Source: Gerris lacustris (Eukaryota > Arthropoda > Insecta > Hemiptera > Gerridae). From it: DNA of 64,000 nt. Within the stretch, counting starts at the first letter, position 1, and every line of letters starts with the position of its first letter. Below the pieces are notes generated by a model. The model was not told the origin of the DNA. It saw only the letters and a program-made list of their open reading frames with translations, and did no database searches. The position numbers and the translations under genes were made by a program. Positions 1 through 11,100 of the stretch are shown in pieces. Where the stretch lies: contig OX578285.1 in NCBI GenBank assembly GCA_951217055.1, forward strand, positions 52,578,024 through 52,642,023, written 5' to 3'.

Positions 1-312
1 ATAAAAGTTAAATAAATGAAATTCCGATTAAAATTTTTTTACATGAAACATAGTAAGCATGGTACAAAAATGTACTAAATTCTTGATTAGAGGTTCAATA
101 AGCTTATGAGATAAAACAAGGGCTTTATGAATAGAAGAGGAAAAGAATGCATTAGCAATATCTGGTATAATAAATTATTAAGAACTTCCAGTGCCAAGAC
201 TACGTACTAAATATGGGAAAGTTATACGGGGTAAGTTACTTTTTCCCTAGGCGGTGTTCTCTGAAAAGGAACTGTATCGTTTTCCGAAAATTGATTGTCA
301 TTGAGATCTATA

Positions 313-1378
313 CAGGGTGGTCCAAAAGTCTCCCCCCCCCCCCCCCCCTCCCCTCCTCTTAACTTTTGAACGGTTTGAGATAAATTAATAAAACTTGGGG
401 GATCTCTACCATGCAAAGGAAAGTTTGTTTTCATGCAATCACCTACTAGGGGCAACCACCCACTTTGCCCCCAGGCCACCCAACTTCAAAATTTCAAATT
501 GGAGTGTATATTTTTGATAGCATATTTGGATTCTACAGTGAAAAATAATAAACTTTTACTTGTAACTTTTTTTTCTATTCCCAATATTTTGCCCACTATA
601 GGTGGGCAAAGATAGCAAAATTACCCTACCGAGAATACGTTGTAAAATCTAAACGGTTAGAGATAAATTAATGAAACTTAGGGGAACCGTACCATGTACG
701 GTTCCCATTCAGTTTGTTTTCATGCAACCGTGCTGTAGAGGCAACCTCCCATTTTGCCCCCAGACCACCTAACTTCAAAATTTTGTCCTAGAATGTATAT
801 TTTTGATAGCACATTTAGATTCAACGGCAAAAAATAAAAATATTTTACTCCTAACTTCTTTTCTACCTCTAATATTTTTCCCCCTATAGGGGGGCAAAGG
901 TATAAAAATCGTAGATTTCAGCGCCTGGGGGCAAAATGGAGGTTGACCCTAGTACGCGAGTGGATGATTAAACACTTCCCTTTACATGGTACAGATCCCC
1001 CAAGTTCCATGACTTTATTTCAAACCGTTTAGACTTTATAACGATCTAAGTGTTATTTTTTTTACTATTTCGGAAGGGTTATTTTGATATCTCTGCCCCC
1101 CTGTAGGGGGCAAAATATTGGAGATAGAAAAAATAGTTACAAGTAAAAGTTTATTATTTTTCACCGTAGAATCCAAATATGCTATCAAAAATATACGCTC
1201 CAATTTGAAATTTTGAAGTTAGGTGGCCTGGGGGCAAAGTGGGTGGTTGCCCCTAGTGGGTGATTGCATGAAAACAAACTTCCCTTTGCATGGTAGAGAT
1301 CCCCCAAGTTTCATTAATTTATCTCAAACCGTTCAAAAATTAAGAGGGGGGGGGGGGGGTAGACTTTTGGACACCCTG
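313..1378. mobile_element. Foldback MITE with TA target duplication and duplicated arms
   Basis: The element starts CAGGGTG and ends CACCCTG, each flanked by TA (311-312 and 1379-1380), as expected for a Tc1/mariner-type TIR element. The outer arms (about 313-615 and 1090-1378) are near-perfect inverted copies, including a poly-C tract on the left (332-348) answered by poly-G on the right (1346-1359). A second, more diverged copy of the same module lies inside in direct orientation (about 650-900), and an inverted piece lies at 905-1045, so the order is arm, arm', inverted arm', inverted arm. There is no transposase ORF. Short ORFs here are frame accidents of the inverted repeat. Confidence 0.85.
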
Positions 1379-1380
1379 TA

Positions 1381-2406
1381 TAATATTCTTCGTCTGGAAT
1401 AAAATTTTGATCGTTTGTGTTAATATTCTCGATGGGATGGATCACTGTATTTTTCATGTTATAAAATTAATCGGTATTGCGTCTTTGTTGATTAAAGTGA
1501 GTCCGAGGAGTTGTATTACGAGGTGATGTGGTCATTGGTGGAAAGTGTTGTTAGGAGATGTAATGTTTTGTCTAAATTGGCCTGAAAGTTTATTTGTAGG
1601 TGTTGTCTGTGTTTAGGGTTTAAAATTTATAGGGGTTTTAGGCAAGTATTGTGAGTTGTAAGGTGGTTACTAAACAGGGGTAAACGAAACTTTTTTTGAG
1701 GTGTATTAAATGTCAGTGTATTTTTTTAGGGAATGTTATGCTGGGTCATAGCGGTGACAAATTTGAAATCATTTGTTAGCATGTTTAGTGCTTTATTTAA
1801 ATCCTAAGAATTTTTCGTTCTCATTAGTGAGCCAATAGAAGGTTGATGTAATCCTCGTAGTTAGACTCTCAATGTTTACGTGAATGTCCATTTAATATAT
1901 TTAATTCAATGTATATGGTTACGCCAGTATAAGCTATTTTCAGATTTAGCTATTTTTTGTATTTTGTTATAGTACTCAAAAGGCGTTTGAGAAGGGCTTT
2001 GACGAAGTACTAAGCATTTTTATTGCCAGTGTGTATCCCTCTCCTTTGTCACAATAAGCATTTTTTAATAATGCGGCCTTTAATTAAATCATTCCATTAT
2101 CGACTATTTCCGTGGCCTGCCCAGTGACCTTTCCTCGAAGACTTTATAATTAAAGTAATTTTTTAAAATTCCTTTATTCATTAAATATATATAAAATATA
2201 CACAATTAAAAAATATTACACAATGATATAAGGAAATGGGGGGAGATTATTTTCACATTAGAACTGTACTCCCACAATAAGACTAACCTGGTCTTAGGTC
2301 GAGGGAGAGAGATTGGAATTAATGTTAAAAAAAAAATAATAAAATAAAAATAAAAATTACATTTACAAAATTAAGTACATTTATAATATAAATAACAGTA
2401 ATATAT
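1381..2406. other. No gene or recognised repeat seen
   Basis: AT-rich sequence with no ORF of note, no splice-bounded coding stretch and no terminal repeats that I can pair. Confidence 0.5.
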
Positions 2407-3931
2407 GGGTCATTTTCAAATAAAATGTACCTTTAGGGAAATCAATTTGGCTAATTTAAAGAAAATTAATATAAGCCTTAGACACGATAATATTGATTAT
2501 TCTGACACATCAGGGATTTAAGATGACATTTTCGTTTAAGAACAGTCAGTTTTCAAATTCATTTACATATATACATAAAAAATCACATTTTTGTCGTAAT
2601 GAGTGCCAATATCATAAAAACCGTATATTTTATTTATTATTTTTTTTTTTTTGTCTCTTTTTATGAAACGTTACTATATTGTATATATGACGTTAATTTT
2701 CTCTTCAATCTCACTTGAAATATTTTTTAGTTCTAAAATATTTGGAAGTTTTTAAAAAAAAGTAATGAGTGTTACATTTATTAGTTTTTATTGTTTCCTT
2801 AAAGCTTCAAAAATTTGAAGTATTCGTTTACAGTGAATTGTAATAAAAGTTTTTATTATAAAGAAGAAGAAAAAATAATTTTTCTTTATTAAAAAAATAG
2901 TTGGACACGGATACCCATAAGACTTTTTATCTATTCAAGTAAGACTCATTACATTATGTTAACACTCATTACACATTTATATATTGGACCAGGAAAAATT
3001 AAATTTTAACACAAACTTTAAACATTAAACTTTTATATACAATATTTTTTACATGCGGCAAATTTATTTTTTGTAAAAACATTAAACTCAATCATTTTTT
3101 AAGTTTTAAAATATATAGTATTGTAGAACAAACAGTATAGTTAACACTCATTACATCACTCATTACAGGTAACACTCATTACATTTTTAACTTTAACAAA
3201 ATCTTTCCTCAGAAACTGTGTTTCTTAATTAAACAAATTTAATGTGTACTGATTATATTAATTAATAACTACTAAATCATATTAATAACATAAATAAATG
3301 TTGATTACAACTACAAAAAATGATAAATGCACTCATTACAATGAATAAAAATACTCACATTTTTTTTTTTTTAGTGAAATATTAATTGTAGAGAAGAATA
3401 AAGTGCTATCAATCCAAAAAGTCGTTGATTACTGACTTAAATGTCTTCTTAACATAAACAAACCCTCATCCCTCCTTCTTTCTTTCATACTCACCCTCTA
3501 ATTCTGCCAACTCTTATCGGTAACACTCATTACAAAACCCTTGGGACATACATATAAATATATTTGTTTCGTTTTGTACTAAAGTTTTATTTTTTCCTAT
3601 CCTGTTTATATAAAGTGGATATTTTATAGGTTAAAAAAAAATTATAATGAAAAAAAAACTTATGAAAAAAATGAATAAAAATCACATTACATGTTATCAA
3701 AACTACTGTGGGACGTAACACTCATTACAATTTTTAATAACAAAATTTTTTGAAGCAAGAAATTTTCACCATATAAGCCATAAAATGACCCTGATTAACA
3801 CAATAATAGACAGACATCTGATCAATAAACCTAAAGGTTTGTTTATTTTTCATTAATATGAATTTTTTTTGGTTACAATAAAATTGTAAAATCTTGGGAC
3901 CGAAAAGGTACATTTTATTTGAAAATGACCC
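2407..3931. mobile_element. 1.5 kb TIR element with a reiterated ACTCATTACA motif
   Basis: The ends are 28 bp perfect inverted repeats starting GGGTCATTTTCAAATAAAAT (2407-2434 and 3904-3931). No convincing target duplication is visible. The interior is non-coding and very AT-rich, but a motif of form (G)TAACACTCATTACA recurs at 2762 (inverted), 2958, 3140, 3168, 3519 and 3714. Shorter ACTCATTAC versions are at 2594 (inverted), 2944, 3157 and 3330. The last eight all lie on the plus strand. The motif could be a transposase binding site. The superfamily is unknown. Confidence 0.7.
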
Positions 3932-4030
3932 ACCTAGAAGTGTAAATTAATAAAATTTGACATCGAAAATATTTGGGAGCTCTTTTGTAACCATCGTTTA
4001 ACTAAATATTCTTCATATTTTACGATTTTG

Positions 4031-4193
4031 GTAGTATTCATACTACGGAACGATTAAATTTTTAATTTAAATCAAATTATAATTATTATTAACTACGGGA
4101 AACAGACAGAGAAAAAAATCCCCGCGCTGGAGTCTATTTTTCTCTGTCTGTTTCCCGTAGTTAATAATAATTATAATTTGATTTAAACTAAAA
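4031..4193. mobile_element. Fam D hairpin MITE, copy 1
   Basis: Two arms of about 50 bp (4066-4115 and 4140-4190) are almost perfect inverted complements around a short GC-rich loop, with ACTACGGGAAACAGACAGAG in the arm. The left flank TACTACGGAA (4041-4050) reappears inverted beside the copy at 53789-53950, so it belongs to the element. A half copy lies at 25453-25529. There is no coding capacity. Confidence 0.8.
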
Positions 4194-4264
4194 ATTCTTT
4201 TAACATAAAAAATAATTTGGTCCCCTCAATTTCGTGTCAAACGGTTCTAGCTGTATTTATATGT

Positions 4265-5800
4265 TTATTTCCTCTGAGCTATATTGATCTATAGAAGGGA
4301 ATTTGATAAGAGATGTTTTCTGGCTACACTGGTAGCTGACATACGCTGTCTCTTCTTAAATCATGATAGCCACTATGAAGCGTACCAAAGCAGCCAATTC
4401 AAACATACCCATTAATTTAAGAACCTTCGAGGAATTGAAGAGAGGTTTTATTTATAATGTTGTTTCATTGCTACGCTTCAAATAGTTTTTTTGAGTTACT
4501 ATTAATGTACTAAGTGTAGTGAAAGTTGCAGAGCCCCAAGCAATTAATCCATAGCTTAGCAGCGAGTTAACCAAAGCAAAGTACATATTATATTACTTTT
4601 AACTGCTTTATACTAAGGAGTTTTCTTAATCTGGCAAATTTTGTCAGTGTTTAAAGTCAGTTTATTTTTAATCAACCGCTTCTTCAAAACTTACATATTA
4701 TTTTCCACAACAACTAAAGGCTCCTCCCAGTTGTCCCCACAGCAAAGGACTTCTGCATCATCAGCGAAGCAGATCACCTTTCCATTAATTTCTACATCAC
4801 TGATGTCATTTATAAATAAACTAAAGAGAATAAGGCCGATCCCCTTACCTTGAGGAATCGAGTACTCAGAGGTAAAATTTACTCAGTAAGTTATTCACTT
4901 TCACCCTCATCACCCTATAATCTAGATAACTTCTAAATTACTCCAACATCTTGTCTTCGATCCCCATTTTCCTTGGTTTATGTGACAGCGGTCATTTTAC
5001 CTCTAAGCCAACACTAACACTACCATTCAAGACTGTCAGATTTAGAAGTAATTTATATTTTTTAATTTAATTAGGAGACTTTGTAATTTAATTATCTTAT
5101 TCTGTTATTATTTTCTTTTGGGTATGAATGAGTGATGTTGTGAATGAGATTAGTATGTGTGTATTGTTGTATGTATGACTCCTGGAAAGATACTACTAGT
5201 AGTGAGTAGGGCACTTCCGCCGAGGTGGTAGGGGAAATTTTTCTTACTTGTTCTGACAGCTTCCCCATGAATGCTTTCCCATGCTAATTGCATTTTGTCA
5301 CCGTAGCCCCTATATAGTGGTTTAACTATTGAGGTTTTAAATGTATCCGGAAATATACCAGATGATAAATTCAGATTAGTAATAATGTAGATCGGATCTA
5401 TTTACCAGGGCAGAACATCCTCTAAGATCAGATACAGCATCCAGTATATATTTTCGAGTTGCTCGGCATTCCCTCCAGACATCATCCTCTCTTCCTTCAT
5501 ATCTTTTATTTTCCTTTCTTTGCGGAGGCCTTAATTTTCTCACCAAAAAAAGAGAAATGGCTTCCAAATGCATCTGCTTTCCCTGAGTATCTAATTCCAG
5601 ATTAACTATTTCATCATTACCTACTTGAATGCACCCTTGCAGAGTATCACTTGGTCTCTTATTTAGGACCATATTTATAACGTTCCACATTTTCTTTTAA
5701 GTAATACATTCATCTAATTTATTTTTACACTTAAATCAATTCGCAACAATTTAAAAGCTCCACCTAATTTTTTGGGAGTGATATTCTTAACTCGCTCTTC
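4265..5800 (-). pseudogene. Non-LTR retrotransposon RT remnant
   Basis: Three blocks in order on the minus strand look like one decayed LINE ORF2. About 5690-5260 encodes a linker ending in SGIFPDTFKTSIVKPLYRG, the classic segment before RT finger motifs. After a replaced or deleted stretch (4870-5250), 4870-4640 encodes a PQGxGxGxxLFSLFINDIS-like motif and CFADDAEVL, the RT catalytic F/YxDD box. 4600-4270 encodes a C-terminal segment around NSLLSYGLIAWGSA. Frameshifts and stops break it throughout. Clade is not resolved, but a Jockey/CR1-like element is likely. Confidence 0.8.
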
Positions 5801-6388
5801 TTTCTTCATTTAGAAAGATAAATGTAAACCCCCGTAAATTTCACGGAATTGCGAGTATTGATATCCCGGTCCTCCCCCCCCCCTCTTCGAACGTGTATCT
5901 TCGCTTTAAAATAAAGTTAGCAAAGGGGGAGGGAAGCGACAAGGGAGTACACTCGGTTATCTGGGTCGCCGTCAAGACGAGTCGGGGCCCTCCTACCCCT
6001 GCGTATATTTTAGCGACCGTATTAATATTTCACGGAGTAGAACCACTTTCCCAAATTGAGGGCGATAACATAGGATATACACACTTAAGATATTAAATTA
6101 TTCCGACGATCGGGGTGGAAATTAGGCCTGGGTAAGGAGGGACTCCGCCCCCCCCCCCCCACCGCGTCGTATTTGTTTCGGCTTAGTTAAAAGCAAACAG
6201 ATGACATATCAACAAGAGCATCTTGTCTCTAAAAAACAAATATAATAATCGACCCGACCCTTCGTAGTTCCGTTTCATTTTGAAATTATTTCTTTTCTAT
6301 TTTTTAAACAAGAAAAATTAACAGAAATTTGTTATGAAAGAGGTAAGCGAGTAAATTTCATCTGAAGACCGGTGTTGCTAAATCAGTT
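5801..6388. other. Non-coding, with short poly-C tracts
   Basis: Contains poly-C runs at 5874-5883 and 6148-6160. A 67-codon open frame at 5893-6096 (+) shows no recognisable domain and is not called. Confidence 0.4.
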
Positions 6389-7670
6389 GTGATCTTCGAA
6401 TCGGGCTTTTCCTCTCTGATTAATTTAAAACACTGTGTTCTATGCAACGATGCCCACCCAGCCAACTGTACAGTTTTAAAAGAACTCTGCTCTAGACACT
6501 TTAACCCACCAAATACCTACACAACTATAGATCATCAGGGAGCCTGCAAAAGAACCAGCGCCCATTCCAGATTATTGGCTAAACTAAACGAACCACGTAG
6601 CCCCCGGAATTACATACGCCACTGCCACCTCAGGTGCGACATCACAACCAGCCTTCCAGTCTACTAAATTCCACCTCAAACATTCTCTGATATATCAGAA
6701 ACCCTACAATCATTCCTACGTGATCTCAGCGCCATCATTAACCCTCTCCTTACAGCTCTCACAACATTCACTTACTTTATCCTAACTCTGCTTCCTGCCG
6801 CTCAACCAAATCAGGGAATACACCAGTCCAGCGTTCACTGACAATCCTTCTTTGGAATGCAAATGGTGCTACCATTCACGGGAAAGAACTAGACATTTTG
6901 CTTTAAGACAGAAGGATCGACATTGCCCCCATCAAAGAGACAAATTTCACTACTGGATCGCATTTTCACATACAAAATTACACAACACATAGATCAAATC
7001 ACCCAGATAACACTGCACACGGGGGTAGTGCGATCCCTTCCATTATCCCTTACCCCCTACTTATGCAGTGTACATCTGTATCCTCAAACTCTTTACCATT
7101 TAATTTCATAATTTCCTCAGAATATAGTCCTTCAAATCATCCTATTTCCCAACAAGATTTCCTTTCCTTATTCCGATCCTTAGGCCATAAATTCATTGCA
7201 GGCGGGGATTTTAATGCAAAAACATCCTCAGTGGGGATTTCGAGCACGTAATCCCCGTGGTGTCACACTCCTGAACGCCTTATCCTTAACAAACTACAGC
7301 ATTCTTTCTCCTAGCGAATAAACTCATTTCCCATCTGACCCAAATATACTTCCAGATATCCTAGACTATTTTTTTCAACACCCATACCCAACCTTCACCT
7401 TACTGCCTCTGTTCTTGATTATCTCTCCTCAGACCACAGTCCTGTCCACCTCATTCTAGACATTAAACCGATACTTCCTCCTAATCCTCAACTGATTAAC
7501 AGACGAGTTGACTGAGACTCTTTACGAACGCTAGTAGATCAGCGACTAGACCTTAAGATTTCACTTAGAAAAGCGACGGACATTGAAGAAGCAGCACAAG
7601 CACTGAATGGAACTATACATATTTCAATTTGGGACTCGACTCAACCATTTACTAACAGACAAGACAATAG
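6389..7670 (+). pseudogene. Jockey-like LINE: ORF1 C-terminus and ORF2 endonuclease
   Basis: 6389-6667 encodes a gag-type zinc knuckle region (CVLCNDAHPANC) followed by a Ser/Pro-rich tail running frameshifted to about 6830, typical of Jockey ORF1. From about 6835 the APE-type endonuclease begins (LTILLWNANG, the usual first strand) and continues through SSEYSPSNHP to GGDFNAK at about 7201-7220, the conserved GDFNAKH motif. Several stops and frameshifts show that it is dead. A MITE insertion at 7671 splits it, and the body resumes at 9154. Its 3' part is lost where Fam B begins. Confidence 0.85.
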
Positions 7671-8028
7671 CTGGCCACACACGAGCGGATTTTTTGACGG
7701 ACCTGGTCCGCGGACCGGGTCGGCGGACCGGGTCCGCGGACCCGGTCCGCGGATCTCATGTCTGTCGTTCCCCCACTAACGTGCAAACCCCGTCCGTCGG
7801 ATCTAGTCCGTCAACTCGGTCCGCGGACACGGTTCGCTCGTGTGTGGGGCAAATCCGCGGATTTTTCCTTGTTGGTCCGCGGACCCAGGTCTGTCCAGCA
7901 TGCTCGACAGACCTGTTCAACGGACGACGGACCGGGATCTCATACTAGCGGCTGTGTCTCACTGTGTACGACTGTGCGGTCAATTCTAATAATTTAATAT
8001 CATATATATACACATTATACATCATATA

Positions 8029-8100
8029 TATATAGTAAAACTTGTCTAAGCTGGAAACCTGCTAAGGTAGAAACTTTTTCTCGGAACGTTTTTTTTCTAA
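8029..8100. mobile_element. Partial pogo-like MITE
   Basis: Begins TAGTAAAACTTGTCTAAGCT and shares GAAACTTTTTCTCGGAACGT with the two complete copies downstream, but it stops at a TATATA run and lacks its right end. Confidence 0.7.
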
Positions 8101-8149
8101 GTATATATACATATAGGATATATTATTTAATATATCCTATATATATATA

Positions 8150-8318
8150 CAGTAAAACTTGTCTAATCTGGAACACGTGTAAGCTGGAAACTTGCAAAGT
8201 TAGAAACTTTCTCGGAACGTTTTTTTTTCTAAGTAAAACACCCTGTATAAGCTGGAAACCTGCTAAGGTGGATTTTTTTTCTGAAACCGAGGCCTTCCAG
8301 CTTAGGCAAGTTTTACTG
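8150..8318. mobile_element. Pogo-like MITE, copy 1
   Basis: 169 bp element with inverted ends CAGTAAAACTTGTCTAA and the complement of GGCAAGTTTTACTG, flanked by TA. TA duplication and CAGTA ends fit pogo/Tigger-type Tc1-mariner elements. It is non-coding. The copy at 8371-8540 lies 221 bp downstream together with the same AT-rich flank, so the pair arose by segmental tandem duplication. Confidence 0.8.
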
Positions 8319-8370
8319 TATATAATATATTTATATATATTATTTAATATATCCTATATATATATATATA

Positions 8371-8540
8371 CAGTAAAACTTGTCTAAGCTGGAACACGTG
8401 TAAACTGGAAACTTGCAAAGTTAGAAACTTTCTCGGAACGTTTTTTTTTCTAAGTAAAACACCCTGTATAAGCTGGAAACCTGCTAAGGTGGATTTTTTT
8501 TTCTGGAACCGAGGCCTTCAAGCTTAGGCAAGTTTTAGTG
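8371..8540. mobile_element. Pogo-like MITE, copy 2 (tandem duplicate)
   Basis: 170 bp, nearly identical to 8150-8318, and preceded by the same TATTATTTAATATATCCTA flank. Its right end reads AGTTTTAGTG instead of TTTTACTG, a point change in the TIR. Confidence 0.8.
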
Positions 8541-8690
<150 letters not shown>

Positions 8691-9153
8691 ATATTTATAA
8701 TATATAAATATAAATAGGGAATAAATAAATGCCAGAGGGAGAAAATTAAAACTGAATAAAAACCGAATTAAAAAATGAAAGAGACTGAAGAATTTAATTT
8801 AAATTTAAATTTAATTTAAACTGAAGAATTTAATTTAAACTGTAGAATTTAATTGAAAAGATGAAATGAATTTAATTAGAAATGAAACGAATATGGAAAT
8901 GAACGGATATGGAATGAAACATTATTTGGGTGAGAAATAGTAAAATGATAAAGAGCTAAATCCGCGTACAAATAATAAACTTTGGTCCGTGCGTGTGTGT
9001 TGACAACGGCGGACGGGGTCCGCGGATCTCATGTCCGCCGACAAGGTCCGGTCGGTTGTTTCTCCACTAACGCACATACCGGGTCCGCGGATTTCCCCAA
9101 ATCCGTTGGAAAAGTCCGTGGTCCGTTGGAAAAATCCGCTCGTGTGTGGCCAG

Positions 9154-9644
9154 CTAATAGATCTAGCTTACCAACTGACATAGGGACACGGATAAGTGAA
9201 AATTAGGATTTTTACTTTACAACTTACAAACAAAGACAGAGCACATTGGAACGCGACCAGACAAATCCTTTCCCAAAAATGATCCCCTTCTCCCATTCTA
9301 AATCCTGATAACTCCTGGGCAAAGTCTGAAACTAAAAAGGTTGAAGTCTTCGATCAACACCTTACTAATCTTTTCTCTACATCCAGATATAATTGATCAC
9401 AACCATGAAAACCTTATTAACCAAGATCTCCAAGCATCCCTCCAACAATCTCTTGCCAAATCCTATAATCCCACGGATATTCTTTACTGTATTAAACACC
9501 TTAAACCACGAATAGCTCCCGGTTATGACCTTATTACCTCTAAAATCCTTAAAATCTTCCTAAAAAAGGTATCCTTCAAACTCTTAAATCCAAAATCCTC
9601 CGGAAAATCACCGATGCTTGTTTGTATGTATCCAACCTGACCCT
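9154..9644 (+). pseudogene. Jockey-like LINE, continuation into the RT domain
   Basis: Resumes the LINE interrupted at 7671. It encodes LTNKDRAHWNATRQIL and a linker ending FDQHLTNLFS, then the beginning of RT with LKPRIAPGYDLITSKILK (the KAPGxDxI motif of Jockey-type RTs) near 9500-9555. Stops and frame changes are frequent. It ends abruptly at about 9644, where Fam B sequence (TACATGGCGG) begins, so the catalytic part of the RT is missing. Confidence 0.8.
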
Positions 9645-10508
9645 CTACATGGCGGTGTTAGAAAAGAGACAACATTAAAAGTAACCAACTATTGGTACTT
9701 AGTGGAGTTAAGGTAAAATTAAAATAAAAGCATATTTTTCATCATTGAAGCGAGCGTCTTGCAATAAACATGTATTGAATATTGAGAAAATAGTTAATCA
9801 TGATGAGTTAATAGTTAAAGAGGAGGATTGTAGTATAGAGCAGAGTAGTAAGGGAACAGGACTGTTCCTTAAACCTCACGCCCAAGCCTGACCCCTTTTA
9901 AAATATTATAAAATACATCACTTCACTACACAAAAACTTCTGCTTGTATCAGGTTGAAATAATTAACAAATTACATAAGTACACGAGTAACAAATTTACA
10001 TGCCTGTTTCAATTGTACTTTAGACTTAGACGATGTGTAGGAAGTTATATTAAAATCGTTACGTTAGAATGTAAGATATCGGTAAAAAAGTTGTTTTCTC
10101 TATTTTAAACGTTTAGGTCCGCTTAAATAGTTTTAGCGATCTTTAAAACTTCATAGCGGCGTTGGTATTGATTTTACTAAAACAATTTATTTATAAAAGT
10201 TGTTCGTCTCATTGAATAGATGAAGTTAGACTTTTTTCCCGTCCTAAAATTCCAATTTTACATTTGAAGCTTACGTTTACGCGAGCAATGGGCGCAAACG
10301 CTTGGGCGGATAACGTTGTCCAACAAACTCGTCCTGGGCATTGGTAAAATGAACATGTATACCGAATTTCTTCAACTAAATCGATCAACTTTTACTCAAG
10401 TTATCGTCATCGGTCGAGTTTGTGACGGTCAGTTTTGTGATGGTCGTGTTTTTTCGGATTCACTCTCGGGCGCCAGACGCTTTAAAATGCCATAAGGAAC
10501 TTAGTTCC
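9645..10508 (+). mobile_element. Fam B element, copy 1
   Basis: Homologous over nearly its full length to 27149-28068: both have TACATGGCGG, ATTGAAGCGAGCG or a variant, CTGCTTGTATCAGGTTGAA, ACGTTTAGGTCCGCTT and a right end CATAAGGAACTTAGTTCC. The left terminal block present at 27149 is absent here. No protein-coding capacity is evident. The body is also related to Fam A, which carries (GACA)n near its end instead of this terminus. Confidence 0.75.
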
Positions 10509-11100
10509 TAAAAGTGTATTTTTGTTCAAATATAAATTGATTCGATTGCAATCGATTAATCAAATCAAATTAAAATTCTAAACGATATTGATAATCGTAG
10601 GATTAGATTTAATTCGATTAGGAATAATCGATTACAAATATAAATGTAGTCACCCCTAGACAGAACACCCTGCATACATATAATTATTTACATATCCGTG
10701 TACTTGTAAAAGCAACTGTACAAAATCTCTCACACCTCTAACAATAAACATTTAACTATTTAAACTTACGTAAAAACAATATTCCTCGTGAAATTTCTCA
10801 TTACCTGAAACAAACAACAAATACATATAAATTAATAAAACGAAGGAGAGATTCTATTCCACAACAATCATAATTAATATTATAAACAATTAATCTCAAA
10901 AACTTGATAATATATGTTTAAAAGGTCAACTTAGTCAGTATTTAATAAGTTTAACAATATTTGGAGGTTAATCTGCTAAGTGATATAAGTGTCGGACTCT
11001 AGAATTTAAGGAAACTATCAGAAGGGTCCGATTGTCCGATCAAATTTTTCCTGTTCAAACTGATTTGGTTCAAGGAAGATAGGACAATGGGAATGTGACA
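10509..11100. other. No gene seen
   Basis: AT-rich spacer between the Fam B element and the satellite array. No ORF or paired repeat is recognised. Confidence 0.5.

Noticed and set aside
222..479. 85-codon minus ORF at the left edge
   Set aside because: Lies across the end and poly-C tract of the foldback MITE and is mirrored in the other arm. Repeat artefact.
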